Part shown: positions 54,006 through 64,000 of the stretch, one piece after another
Layout of the letters: each line of letters opens with the position of its first letter
Position numbering within the stretch: position 1 is the first letter of the stretch
Assembly (NCBI GenBank): GCA_014529385.2
Contig: CM043943.1
Span: 102,095,855-102,159,854 of the forward strand
Direction of reading: 5' to 3'
From: Adiantum capillus-veneris
Lineage: Eukaryota > Streptophyta > Polypodiopsida > Polypodiales > Pteridaceae
Length of the DNA: 64,000 bases
Position numbers and translations under genes: made by a program
The notes under the pieces: model-generated
The model's database searches: none
Told to the model about the DNA's origin: nothing
What the model saw: the letters and a program-made list of their open reading frames with translations, nothing else

Positions 54006-57000
54006 TTTAGCAAACCCCTTTACTTACATGATTAAGGTAATAAAATGACCACTTTTTCCTCAAAACTTATAGGTTTTTTTACCATATACATGTGGTAGTG
54101 ATGTGTGTGAACACACTAGGACCGCCGGGGCATTTTTTCCCTCTTTAGGAGGTTTTTTCCCCCGTGCATTGTATATACGCCCATCACTCTAGGGCTATCT
54201 ATCTTTCCATTACACACTAAGTAACACACTCTCTGTTGTGTGCCTTGAGCTTCCTTCGTCTTCTCCAAGCTGTGTGTGTTTCTCTGCAACCCTAATTCAA
54301 ACAATTGGTATCAGAGCAGGTCACGTCCTCTCGGGCTTAGCCGCCAGCCGCTCCAGCACACGCCTGCTCACTTTCTCCGATTTCAGTGAGCTTTGACGAG
54401 CGTTCGCAGGTCGAAAAATATTTTGGGCGAGCTCGAAGAGCTCGGTTTGCTCAGAATTTTGATTTGGGCTCATTTAGGCCTCCATTTCCACTACAGACAG
54501 TACTGCACAGGCTATTTTGTCATTTTATGTAGAGTTTATAGCAATGCCGTTTTCTGCATAACAGGTGCCTTATAGTCTTCTATGGTTTGTGCTATATAGC
54601 ACAAGTTGTTCTCGCTCCATTTCTCCTATTTTCGGGCAGCTTTCACACAAGGTGCAGCATTTACCATGGCTGACAACAACAACACAGATGTGTTCAAGAT
54701 GTTTGTTGCTGAGGACAGGTTGGATGGGGACAACTACCCTATGTGGGCTTATATGATGCAACATGTTCTTGTGTCAAAGGGTGTGTGGAACATTGTGCAG
54801 GGCATTGATGTACGTCCTGGTTCTGAGGATGTAGGCGATATTGAGGATGTTGCAGGTCTTGCTGCAAGGATTGCAGCTGTTAGAGTTGTTTTGCCTACGG
54901 CAGAACAAGCTCGTTGGGATGTTAAGGATGCGTAGGCTCATGCATTGATTGCGTTGTCTGTGAAGCGCACCATTGTTCCTCACATCCGTTCAATAGGTCT
55001 TTATGCAAGCCGCAATGAGGCTAAAATTGCTTTGCTGCGTAAAGAGCTGGAGTCGAAGATTATGCATGAGGAAGATGATATGGACACTTTCCTTGCTAGT
55101 GTCAAGGATATCAATGAGCATCTTATTTCTACAGGTAAAGTCATTTCAGACAGCTCCCTTGTGCAGACTGTTCTTGATGCCTTACCAGATTCCTACCAGA
55201 CTTTTGCTAGTACTTGGAGACTTATGACCCAAGGAAATCTTGAAGTTGTCAAGTTTGATGCATTATGCACATTGCTGTTGCAAGAGTCACTTTCCAAAAA
55301 AAACAGGACTAGGCAGCGTGCAGTTGAACAGGATTTTATTGCTTCTCAAAGACAGGGTGGTAACAATAATGCAGCCACTTCTTATGGTTCTGCTGCGAGT
55401 GGCAAAAATTATGTTCCTAATGCTTCTACTGGCAGTACTTCATCTAGCAATTCTGGTGATAAGGGCAAAAAGAAGATGTGTTGCCATTATTGTAAAGCCA
55501 ATGATCACTTGATCAAGTCGTGTCCTAAGTTGAAGGCCAAAGAGGCTAAGAAGAAAGAGGGTGGTTCCATTGCAAATGCTGGTTCCACTACAAATGCAGC
55601 CATTGTTGAGTCTTCTGTGAAAGGAGACTGTAATGCTAGTGTTGATGCAGAATGGGCTTTTAACGTAGAGTGCACTTACAATCCTGCTGTCCATGATGCA
55701 TGCTTGTCAGTTGTTGCAGATTCACATGTGTGGTATTTTGATAGTGGTGCTACAAAGCACATTACCTCACATCGTGAATTGTTTACCTCTCTCGAGTCAG
55801 TCCCTCATGGGAATTCAGTCACTTGTGCCAACAACGCCTCTTATCCAATTCAAGGAGTTGGAAAGATTATGCTCAGTGCTGCTAATGGCAGTTACTTCAC
55901 ACTTGTTGATGCACTTTATGTACCTGGGATCAAGAAGAATCTCTTGTCTGTATCCGCACTTGCTAGACTTGGACTTGTAGTCAAAATTGTGGATGACAGA
56001 TGTACATTTCATGATCTCAGTTTTGGTGATGAAATTAATTCATTTGGGCTTTTGTGTTGTGGGATGTATAAGATCACTTTGTATGACAAGTGTGGACAAA
56101 ACTTTGCAAATGCTGTTGCAGATTCAAGGGCTATTTTAGATGCAAAACTTTGGCATGCATGTTTTGGTCATGTGAATTTTGCCAGTTTGCTGCGTTTGTA
56201 GAAATCTGATATGGTTGCTTCTTTGCCACCTCTTGAAGCACCTGTCAAACATGTTTGTGAAGGCTGTATTTTGTGTAAGATGCAGCGTTCTAAGTTTCCA
56301 AAGGATGGTTCATCAGTTCGGGCCACATGTAGGTTGCAGCTTGTGCATAGTGATGTTTGTGGGCCCATGCAAACTCCGTCCTTGGGCAATTATCTATACT
56401 TCGTTACTTTCATTGATGATTACTCCAGGCATGCATGGGTATTTCCGCTTAAAGCGAAGTCCGAAGTTTTTATGTGCCTCAAACATTTTTTGTCTATGGC
56501 TGAAAATGTCTTGAAATGTACTATGGGCACCCTCCGTTTCGATCGAGGGGGGGAGTATATGTCTCATGAATTTCATGCATTTCTGGCTACTCTTGGGATA
56601 AAACACCTATGTATAGCGCCTTATACACCTCAGCAAAATGGTGTTGCTAAGAGGAAAAACAGGTCACTGACGGAAATGGCACGATGTAGGGTCAAAAGTC
56701 AAGCTTTGCCGCATTCTTTTTGTCTTGAGGCCATTATGTGTGCCACTTATGTACTTAACAGGTGTCCTACGAAAGCTTTTCAGTCTATTACTCCATACGA
56801 AGCATGGCATGATAGAAAGCCTTTTATTGACCACATGCGTGTTTTTGGCTGTTTGGCATATGCTTTGGTGCCACAAGTGCAACGCAGAAAATTGGATGAT
56901 AAGGCTGTCAAATGTATTTTTGTTGGTTATAGTGATGAAAGAAAAGGTTACAGGTTGTATCATCCAAAAAAAAAACGTATTCTGGTTTCACGGGATGTAG

Positions 57001-57795
57001 TGTTTGTGGAAGATTCTATTCAGCCCTTGCTGTCATGTGCTAGAGACAGTAATGTAAGCTCACAGGACATTAATTACACTTTGTTGCCTCTTTTCAGTGG
57101 TGGAAATACGAATGTAAGTTCCAATGAGGCAAATGTACAGCCTATGGGGGTTTCTGAAAATGTTTTAGGTCAGCCTATTACTGATGCAGATGTACATGAT
57201 GTACTTAATGAGGAAAGGGCTGAAAATGAGCAGGCTAGAGGTATGCCAAAATGGTTGGTGCACACTTTGCGTGACAGTAAATTGGATGCACCTTTGTCTA
57301 GTTGTACTCGTTCAGGCTCTCGCCATGCATCTTATGCATCAGATTGTTATGCTTTGGCTGTGTCTAGCTTACATGATGTTGAGGAGCCTCTGACTTTTGA
57401 TGAAGCACAAAATTCAAAAAAATTGGATGGCTGCCATGCAATCAGAATATGATGCACTTATAGAAAATGACACATGGACTTTATGTGATTTTCCTCCTTT
57501 AGCAAACCCCTTTACTTACATGCTTAAGTTAATAAAACGACCACTTTTTCCTCAAAACTTACAGGTTTTGTTACCATATACATGTGGTAGTGATGTGTGT
57601 GAACACACTAGGACCTCCGGGGCATTTTTTCCCTCTTTAGGAGGTTTTTTCCCCCGTGCATTGTATATACGCCCATCACTCTAGGGCTATCTATCTTTCC
57701 ATTGCACACTAAGTAACACACTCTCTATTGTGTGCCTTGAGCTTCCTTCGTCTTCTCCAAGCTGTGTGTGTTTCTCTGCAACCCTAATTCCAACT
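54006..57795 (+). mobile_element. Ty1/copia element with truncated pol
   Basis: Direct repeats 54006-54298 and 57498-57790 (8 differences in 293 bp) flank a copia interior. A tRNA-Met primer site TGGTATCAGAGC lies at 54306-54317. The repeats extend upstream of any TG start and begin with TTTAGCAAACCCC, directly abutting the broken RT on the right. The right copy therefore may contain the left flank plus LTR rather than LTR alone. If the LTR starts at TGTGGTAGTG (54091) it is about 213 bp. I found no target duplication. Confidence 0.8.
54666..57497 (+). pseudogene. gag-pol: Copia gag-pol: Gag, protease, integrase, start of RT
   Basis: One frame from ATG (MADNNNTDVFKMF) with TAG at 54933 (in DAQAHAL context) and TAG at 56199, then a frameshift in the A7 run at 57416-57422. 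Order: Gag UBN2-type domain, CCHC knuckle CCHYCKANDHLIKSCPK, protease WYFDSGATKHITS, pre-integrase WHACFGH followed by CEGCILCKMQR, and integrase with Asp563 (HSDVCGP), Asp626 (FDRGGEY) and Lys662 (QQNGVAKRKNR) where the catalytic Glu is expected. RT opens with WMAAMQSEYDALIEND and is cut at about 57497. Two stops, a dead catalytic site and missing RT-RNase H make it non-functional. The start is the ATG 349 bases after the primer site. Confidence 0.9.
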
Positions 57796-58012
57796 GGTTT
57801 TTGTCTAAGATCAACTAAACCCCACCTTTTTTAATATAATCCTATTAAAATTTTGCAAATAAGAAAACCCATTTCATTTGAGCTCATGTGGTAACTTACA
57901 TGTCTAAGAGGCGAACCCCCCTAAGACTAGTTTCCAAATAATTTTTATTTTCCAATTTATTCTTTGTAGAATTCTTATCTTCGGTAAATGAAGAAGTAAA
58001 AGGTTTTGTCTC

Positions 58013-58051
<39 letters not shown>

Positions 58052-58515
58052 CTGCACTTTAAAGAGCTCAAAATCTCTCCTTCTCTATCATGGTAAGAGG
58101 AACACAAGAAGCTGTGCCAGGATTCCCAAGAACCATTTTCAAATGATCTCCAATTGAGGTACTCACTAGGAGAAGGATGGGATTGAGGAGGGCCTCTTTA
58201 TTTGCCACAAGATTATGGAGGTGATTAAAATTGTGACAAATAGGTGAGAATGGTGGGTGCATATGACTGGCCAAAGGATGCACTTTTCCCCCCCAAATAG
58301 GATGTGGACTATAGCTGTGCAGACAAGTTTTCATTTTGCATGCATTTTGGTTCCTGTTATGGAGCTAAAGTGCATTCGTACGCAAAAACGCTAAGGTTTG
58401 GGATTCTATAGATTTATGTTTTGGTGATGCAAAGAGTTTTGTTTTGGCTTTAGTGATCAAAAATACTGCTGAGTATTGTGAATCGAATGTAAATACACAT
58501 GTTGTGATCACAGGT
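57796..58515. other. Intergenic with (TG)n microsatellite
   Basis: A TG repeat at about 58015-58049 is the only structure; no gene recognised. Confidence 0.6.
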
Positions 58516-58543
58516 AGTAGCCTACTATTTCTAGTAGGCTACT
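58516..58543. repeat. Perfect 12-bp inverted repeat
   Basis: AGTAGCCTACTA, loop TTTC, TAGTAGGCTACT. It precedes the decayed copia gag by about 30 bases and has no T tract, so it is not a typical terminator. Confidence 0.85.
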
Positions 58544-58569
58544 TTAAGACTTGGTGGAGTCCTTGAAAC

Positions 58570-59365
58570 ATGTCCTTTAACAATGATGTACTTAACCAAA
58601 TCTTTATTGTGAACTTGGATAAGAACAAGCTCCATGCTTGGAGGTCTATAATGATCAATTCTTATGGATAAAGGATATCGGGGATACATTGATGGAGAGA
58701 ATGAGACAACATCAATGTTAACAGAGGAAGGTGCAAATACTATGCAAATAAAGGTGTTTAAAGATTGGAATCATGGAGCTTAAAAGGTCATGTATTCACT
58801 TTCTATGAGTGTGTAGGACACTATGATTTGGCACATACAAGATTCTCGCATCCCTAAGGAGGTTTGTAATACTTTAATGTCATTGGATATTACCAATACA
58901 AAAATAAGAAAGATGTAGTTGAAGACTGAGCTAAATACAGTGCAAAAAAAAATGTTTGTAAGGGTTTGGTCTAGAATACAAATAGTTTAAGACAAGTATC
59001 AATCTTCAAGAGAACATTTCCAAGTTTACAAACTTGGTGTCCTTATTGATTATGAAAGAGAAGGAACTCAAGGAAGACTTCTCTATGAAGTGTTAAATTA
59101 ATTTTGGTAGCTCCTCTTCAACAACAGATGAATAGAAAAAGGATGGGGTACATGTAAAGGAGGTGGTCGAGGAAGTGGAAACCACCAAGCACAATAGCAA
59201 ACTAATGCTAAGACAAAAAATAGGTGATTGAAGAAATTTTTGAAGAAAGGGGATTCCAAGAGGTCGTGGTAATGTGGAGAATAACATCTTAGATCAATAT
59301 GGGAATGTTGTATGCAAGGGTCGTTAAAAATAGGGTCACTTATAACATGAATCTATAGATAGTGA
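58570..59365 (+). pseudogene. gag: Heavily decayed copia gag
   Basis: By hopping frames, copia Gag blocks can be read in order: NLDKNKLHAWRS, a YIDGENET-like stretch, MYSLSMSV, DTMIWHIQDSRIPKEV, KIRKMQLKTELNTVQKK, a Gly/Arg-rich tail and a zinc-knuckle relic (VCKG..KIGHL-like). Many frameshifts and stops; clearly an ancient remnant. Confidence 0.6.
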
Positions 59366-61742
59366 TAGCCGTTTTCCGGCTTTCCATAATTGCCATAGTA
59401 AGATACCTCACCCTATCAAATCACTCAAACACTGTGGCTATCCCTACCATTTCATTGTATATAGGCGTGTGTGAGTTAGGGACTTTCTCCATATTTTCTT
59501 AAAAACCCTCAATTAGCTAGTCACTAGGCTAGTTGAGCCAAAAAAAAAAGAAAGTATATTATGACCCATTTGTGTATAAATATTTCATTTTATATAGGGC
59601 CTAAATAAAAGGATTTTTCATAATTATTTTGGTATTTATTTAAATATTTCTACCTATGGTGTGTTATTTATGCTATGTACATTGACTCACCATTACCATA
59701 TTTTTTCTTACCATTTTGCATACTCTTTATTCCATATAAAAATAATTTCATGCAAGCTTCTCTTATTTTTTGGTGTAACTCCATCCCAACAAAAATCCAA
59801 AAAACCTAGTTCTGTTTATGTGTATATTTTTTCACTATTGTAATTTTTTCCTTCCTACATCTATTCTCTTTTACTCTCATAAATTAGAACACCAAAAATA
59901 TTCATCTTTTTATGGTAGACTTATAATGAGAGAGATTTATTTTGACCCCTTTATTATTTTTCCACCTATATAATTTATATTTGACATGTACATATTTTTT
60001 TAGACCCTCAATATTTGATTTCCTTAGTTGTACTATTCACTTATATCATGATCTCAACAATATCTTCAATTATAGACCTACCAAATAAGGTCAAGGGTAT
60101 GTGGCATGCATGCATGCACCATGGGGAGCTCACCCTTGGAGGTATTCAAAAGAATCATCCAAAGAAGGACCTCACAAGGACCTTGTGCAGTGGAAAAAAC
60201 AGTCGGTTTTGCTGAATTTTTAAAGATCACATGCTCCCCGAATTTGAAAAGGTGATACACAAAAAAGTTGTAGCTCGTGAGTTGAACTTTCACCTCAAAT
60301 TGTTTCATATTTTTTTGAGCTAGGAGCTGTGAGCTAGGATTTTATTTGTGGACCCCAGTTTGCGCATGCTATGCAGCCACACTCCCTCTTCCACTTTATC
60401 ATTTTCCTCTTTCACACACACCTCTCCACTCATCATCCCCACCTCTCTCACCACTCCTCTCTGCACCCTACTCACCTTCTTCTAAACCTTGAAGAATAAG
60501 AGAAACCATGGTGAACTCATGTTTCCTACACACACTTCCATTCCAAAATTGACCACCTAGTCTCATTTTTCCTCATCCATATTACCCATATCTATCAAAA
60601 AACCATAAAATTTAGCTTCTTCTCTTGAAATACAGCATCATGGTGATTGATTACTCATATTCAATTACCTTGGCTCCCAAAGGAAGCTCAAGAGTGAAAA
60701 AAATGTACCGTCAAAGCTAGTGGACCGTCAACAAGCGTCAAAATTGACCCTACTCAAGACACTTGGAGCATCAACATTGTAAGAAATCCATGTTTTATTA
60801 CCTATTAAAAGTTTTTTCTTCCTTATTTGTATCCTACTTGGATACTCCCATTGTAAATATCCAATTCCATTTGTAAATCAATAAAATAACTAACTCTACT
60901 AATTTACTAACACTAACCTACTATGAAAAGTCCTATCACCTCCACTTCTCTCCTCTCTCTCTTCTTCATCTATCCACACAAACTTCTTGATAATCCCAAG
61001 CAAAAGAAATTAGATAAGTGCTGAAAATATAACCCAACCATGGTTAGAGGAGTAACCCTAGCCTTTAAATTTGCTATAAAAGGAGGGTGTAGCTAGCACA
61101 AAGGGAGAGCCATAAGCAAGAGCACTATGCTATAGCTTGAGAAGCCAAGGTCAACCTCTCTAGAAGGAGCTCTTGAGTGGAAGCTCATTGTCTTATGCAT
61201 GTGCATGTGTTGTATTAGGGGTGATTAGCAAGGGAACTCTATGCCATTGTAAGAGAGAGGGATCATTCAATTGAGAGTAGGCAATCTATCATTTCTCCTA
61301 CTAGTGTAAGCCCAACATTTGCTGAATCAAGGAGGGTGGATTTGGAGTAAGCTTGGATACTTTGTGTCTCTTCCAACGTGAAGTAATGGACAACAATGAT
61401 ATGTAAGTGTCTCGGTGTTTTTTTAAAGTTCTTGATAGCTTGTCTCTGGGTGTTGTCATCAATTTAGCCATAAATCCCACATATTGTAAGAGGGTGACGA
61501 CAGGGTGGAGAGGACTCCCCTGGCCTTAAGACAATGATTGGGGTGGCTTTTCTTGTGATGTGTTGTGGTGGTGTAATTTACTCAAGCTATGTTGAACAGA
61601 TACTAATCTCACTTTCACTGGTCATGACAGATTTGTAAGAAGGTAATAGTGCAACAAGCACCCCCTCCCCCTTCCCTCTTTTTCTTACATATATAATTGT
61701 GTTTGCTTGATCACTGTCGAACATTTCAAAGCATCCCGAGCA

Positions 61743-61790
<48 letters not shown>

Positions 61791-62029
61791 ACGCGTCCTA
61801 GTTCGCATCCAAAACTAGGTGGTGCCCCAATTTTGTGTAGGGTTAGGTTGTGGGTTTGTGTGTGTGTTTGCTGTTTTTTCCAACCCCCAACCCAATTGAG
61901 CAGCACGGGAGACTAGAAGAGTGCTTAGAGGCCACTCTTCTTGTTGCCCGCCCCGGACCGCCTCAATAGGAGCCTACAAATAATTAGGCAACTAGTAGGA
62001 ATGTAGATGAGCCTCAAATGTAAATGTAA
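59366..62029. other. Intergenic or inserted DNA between two copia fragments
   Basis: 2.7 kb without recognisable coding sequence. It holds a good TATA box, CTATAAAAGG (61074-61083), 50-60 bases before a purine-rich transcribed-looking stretch, a candidate AATAAA at about 60889, and a (CT)n microsatellite at about 61746-61788. Its position between gag (58570-59365) and protease (62030 onwards) of what could be one copia element suggests a secondary insertion, but I found no clean ends. Confidence 0.4.
61075..61083 (+). promoter_or_regulatory. Candidate TATA box
   Basis: TATAAAAGG in a GC-poor context (TTTGCTATAAAAGGAGGG). No downstream ORF is evident, so it may belong to a non-coding transcript or an LTR. 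Confidence 0.35.
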
Positions 62030-62757
62030 AAAAATTTGGTGATAATGTCTGGTATGTGGATCCAAGTGCATCAGATCACATACCAGCCAGGGTGAGTGGC
62101 TTAAGGAAATATAGAGTTTGTAGAGTCCTTTCTATGTACAGACAAGAAGTGATACTCCACATCCCATTATGCATACAAGAAATGTAGCATTGTCTATGAG
62201 ATATGATAAAGTTAATTACTGTGATGATGTTTTACATGTACATAATATCACAAAGATTTTGGTTTCTATTGTGGACAGATGTTTGACTAGGGTTCTCAAG
62301 TTAAGTTTAACTATGTTGGTCTCTTTGTCAAAGAGCATAAGAAGGATGGAAACTTTGTTATACAAGGAAACAAAGTGGGAAAAATCTTTAATTTAAATGT
62401 AAATGTGCTTGAGGTGAATGCTTCCATGTTCACACAACGTGCAAGAATTGTAGCAGATATTGAGATCGTGCACAGACATATTGGTGTCATTTGTGTGTTT
62501 ATTGCAATGGCTGCAACTTTACTATGGGTGTTGAAATAGATTGATGTAAAGATTCCTTTATTAAATAGATACTTTGAGGATGTTATGTAGATGGTGCAGC
62601 CATAGGGAGATATATGTGTATAAGGGGCTACATGACCTTGTATGCAAGTTAAAGAAAGAACTATATGGGCTAAAGCAAGCTGGTATGAGAGGTTAATTGT
62701 GGCATTCCTCATGTCTTTGGATTTTGAAATGTCTAATGTAGATCATTCATTGTAAGT
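62030..62757 (+). pseudogene. pol: Decayed copia protease / pre-integrase / RT fragment
   Basis: Frame-hopped reading gives protease WYVDPSASDHIPARVSGL (the DSGAS-type motif is now DPSAS), then RNVALSMRYDKVNYCDDVLH, HNITKILVSI, NVNVLEVNASMFTQRARIV and a pre-integrase relic. It then jumps directly to RT (IDVKIPLLNRYFEDVM, KASWYERLIVAFLMSLDFEM). Integrase was deleted. Several stops and shifts. Confidence 0.65.
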
Positions 62758-62943
62758 GTGAAAAAAGAGTCATACTGTGCTTCTCCATGTCATACTAGAA
62801 TAGTCTTGATTCTATGGTGGAGCATCCATGGATGTCGTGGTTGCCCTAGTAGACATGGTTGTCTAGCTCTCCCACACTCAATGGCTCTGTTCACTAATAT
62901 ACCTCTCATAGAAGTGGACTTTGAAGTCTGCTCTGAAGCATGC

Positions 62944-63350
62944 TCATCCGGCTGTTGAGTCCCTGCTAAAGAAGTTAGTGATCTCCCTCTGTGAATGTCT
63001 CCCACTATCTAGTCTGCTCATGAGACTTTCCTTGTGTTTACGCAGCTGTAGCAAAACCAACCCAAGGCATCTCTGGTCCCGATATCTCATGGCTCTAGTC
63101 AACGGTCCAAAGCCCTCTCTAAATAGACAGTGAAAGAACCCTCTTATCTCATAATATATTGAGAAACAACAAATGTGATGTAACTTGTCTCTGGCGCTAT
63201 ATGACATAACTGACATATCCTGGATTCTGCTCGTACTCTCCTAAATCTACTACTCTCAATCTCTAGCTGATGGGATGATGTGCGCATGTGACCAATAGCA
63301 CATGGTTTCCTCGAGGATAAATGAGTATCCATAAAAGGTGTTCTGATCAC
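62944..63350 (-). pseudogene. Remnant of a LINE-type reverse transcriptase C-terminus
   Basis: Minus-strand fragment reading HMRTSSHQLEIESSRFRRVR then AESRICQLCHIAPETS. This has the layout of the Cys-containing segment after RT in many non-LTR elements (H-x-L-x-I-E...R-C-x-x-C). After a frameshift it continues YYEIRGFFHCLFREGFGPL and DQRCLGLVLLQLRKHKESL. No RT core is present nearby. Assignment rests on pattern memory. Confidence 0.5.
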
Positions 63351-64000
63351 ATATCCATGCTCTGTTATTTAGAGGAAATGCTCTCTATATAAAGCCATTT
63401 GCATGCCCAACTCTTTTATTGGTTGTATCCATGTGCTTTTGATATCTAGTTGAATCAAATCTCTCCTTCTTGTGCTTCCTACTCCCTCTCCAGCTGTCAA
63501 ATTGTGATTGCGTTTGTTGCATTGCAACCGCAGGTAAGAGCTCTACACATTGACGTAAGCCATTCACAGTGTTTTGTAGCTTTTGGCGGCGCCGACCCAC
63601 GGCCTAATTTCATCATAACTAGGGATTTACACTTTTAAATCGAAAACTAAGCATAGGTGGGGTATTCTGGCATCATTGCTAAGCATTTACATGCATTTTG
63701 GATCGAAAACAACTAGGTCAAAAATCCACTGGTGTTAATAATCGCGATTTTGGAACTTGACCTTAAGTGGGGTTTGAGACCATAAGCATATGTGCTTAGG
63801 TCTTATAAACTTGTCCTAGAAGTTTCATTACATTTGGATGTCGTTTGATGCTGTAACGGATGTGATTTGCTTGCCGATGAGCGATTGGCTTTTGGTGATT
63901 TCAGTCACTTAAGTGTAGCTTGAGTTAGATGTGAGTTTTTACTTGTTTTCCGAGATATTGACAATGTCTTGTAGCCTCTATGCACTAGTTGAATCAGCTT
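63351..64000. other. No gene recognised
   Basis: A minus-strand open stretch (63385-63600) may extend the LINE remnant upstream (DLIQLDIKSTWIQPIKELG can be read in another frame), but I cannot support a boundary. The rest is unique sequence to the window end. Confidence 0.35.

Noticed and set aside
54006-54090. Treating the whole 293-bp repeat as a standard copia LTR
   Set aside because: It does not begin with TG at 54006 and the first plausible TG start is about 85 bases in; boundaries left open.
63385-63600. 71-codon minus-strand frame near the right edge as a gene
   Set aside because: No domain and no start context; at most part of the LINE-like relic.

Overview
The window looks like repeat-dense nuclear DNA of a land plant. 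I infer this from plant-type Ty3/gypsy (chromovirus) and Ty1/copia elements, primer-binding sites matching initiator tRNA-Met and tRNA-Asp, long GA/CT microsatellites, and CpG and CHG decay of element coding regions. The sequence does not identify the species. I see no convincing single-copy host gene, tRNA, rRNA or CRISPR array. Most of the window is LTR retrotransposon sequence, nested, tandem or decayed, separated by AT-rich intergenic DNA.

Layout. (1) 1-7465 and 19806-22892: a tandem array, on the minus strand, of a short gag-only LTR element (TR-GAG type; about 0.9 kb LTR plus 1.37 kb gag, period about 2.3 kb). It holds five gag copies, all with the same in-frame TAA just before the CCHC zinc knuckle. 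(2) 7464-19805, interrupting that array: a very young chromovirus. It has a pol copy truncated at its 5' end, an LTR, a complete gag-pol reading frame of 1649 codons (12906-17855) and a second LTR. The two pol-LTR copies are almost identical, and both outer junctions are abnormal. (3) 23121-33372: a 10.25 kb non-autonomous LTR element with a perfect 5-bp target duplication (GTGAT), 1.07 kb LTRs, a tRNA-Asp primer site and a leader with seven copies of a 24-bp palindrome. It has a 1214-codon frame broken only by stop codons, with gag-like zinc knuckles and a retropepsin-like block, and no RT or integrase. (4) 34024-34231 and 45445-45662: two inverted copies of a roughly 0.21 kb MITE with GC-rich terminal inverted repeats and 8-bp target repeats. 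(5) 35499-38431: a copia element with identical 143-bp LTRs and target duplication TATTC, but with protease and integrase deleted and stops in RNase H. (6) 41.3-44.0 kb: decayed minus-strand copia LTRs and gag with a 435-bp tandem duplication. (7) 49104-51877: an old minus-strand non-autonomous LTR element. (8) 54006-57795: a copia element with two stops, a catalytic Glu-to-Lys change in integrase and a truncated RT. (9) 58.6-63.4 kb: remnants of another copia element, split by about 2.7 kb, then a minus-strand LINE-like C-terminus.

Only the 1649-codon chromovirus polyprotein looks intact. The other elements lack one or more enzymes and would need proteins supplied in trans. This is clearest for the copia element with identical LTRs and for the gag-only array. 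The palindrome array in the leader of the 10.25 kb element is the least expected structure here.
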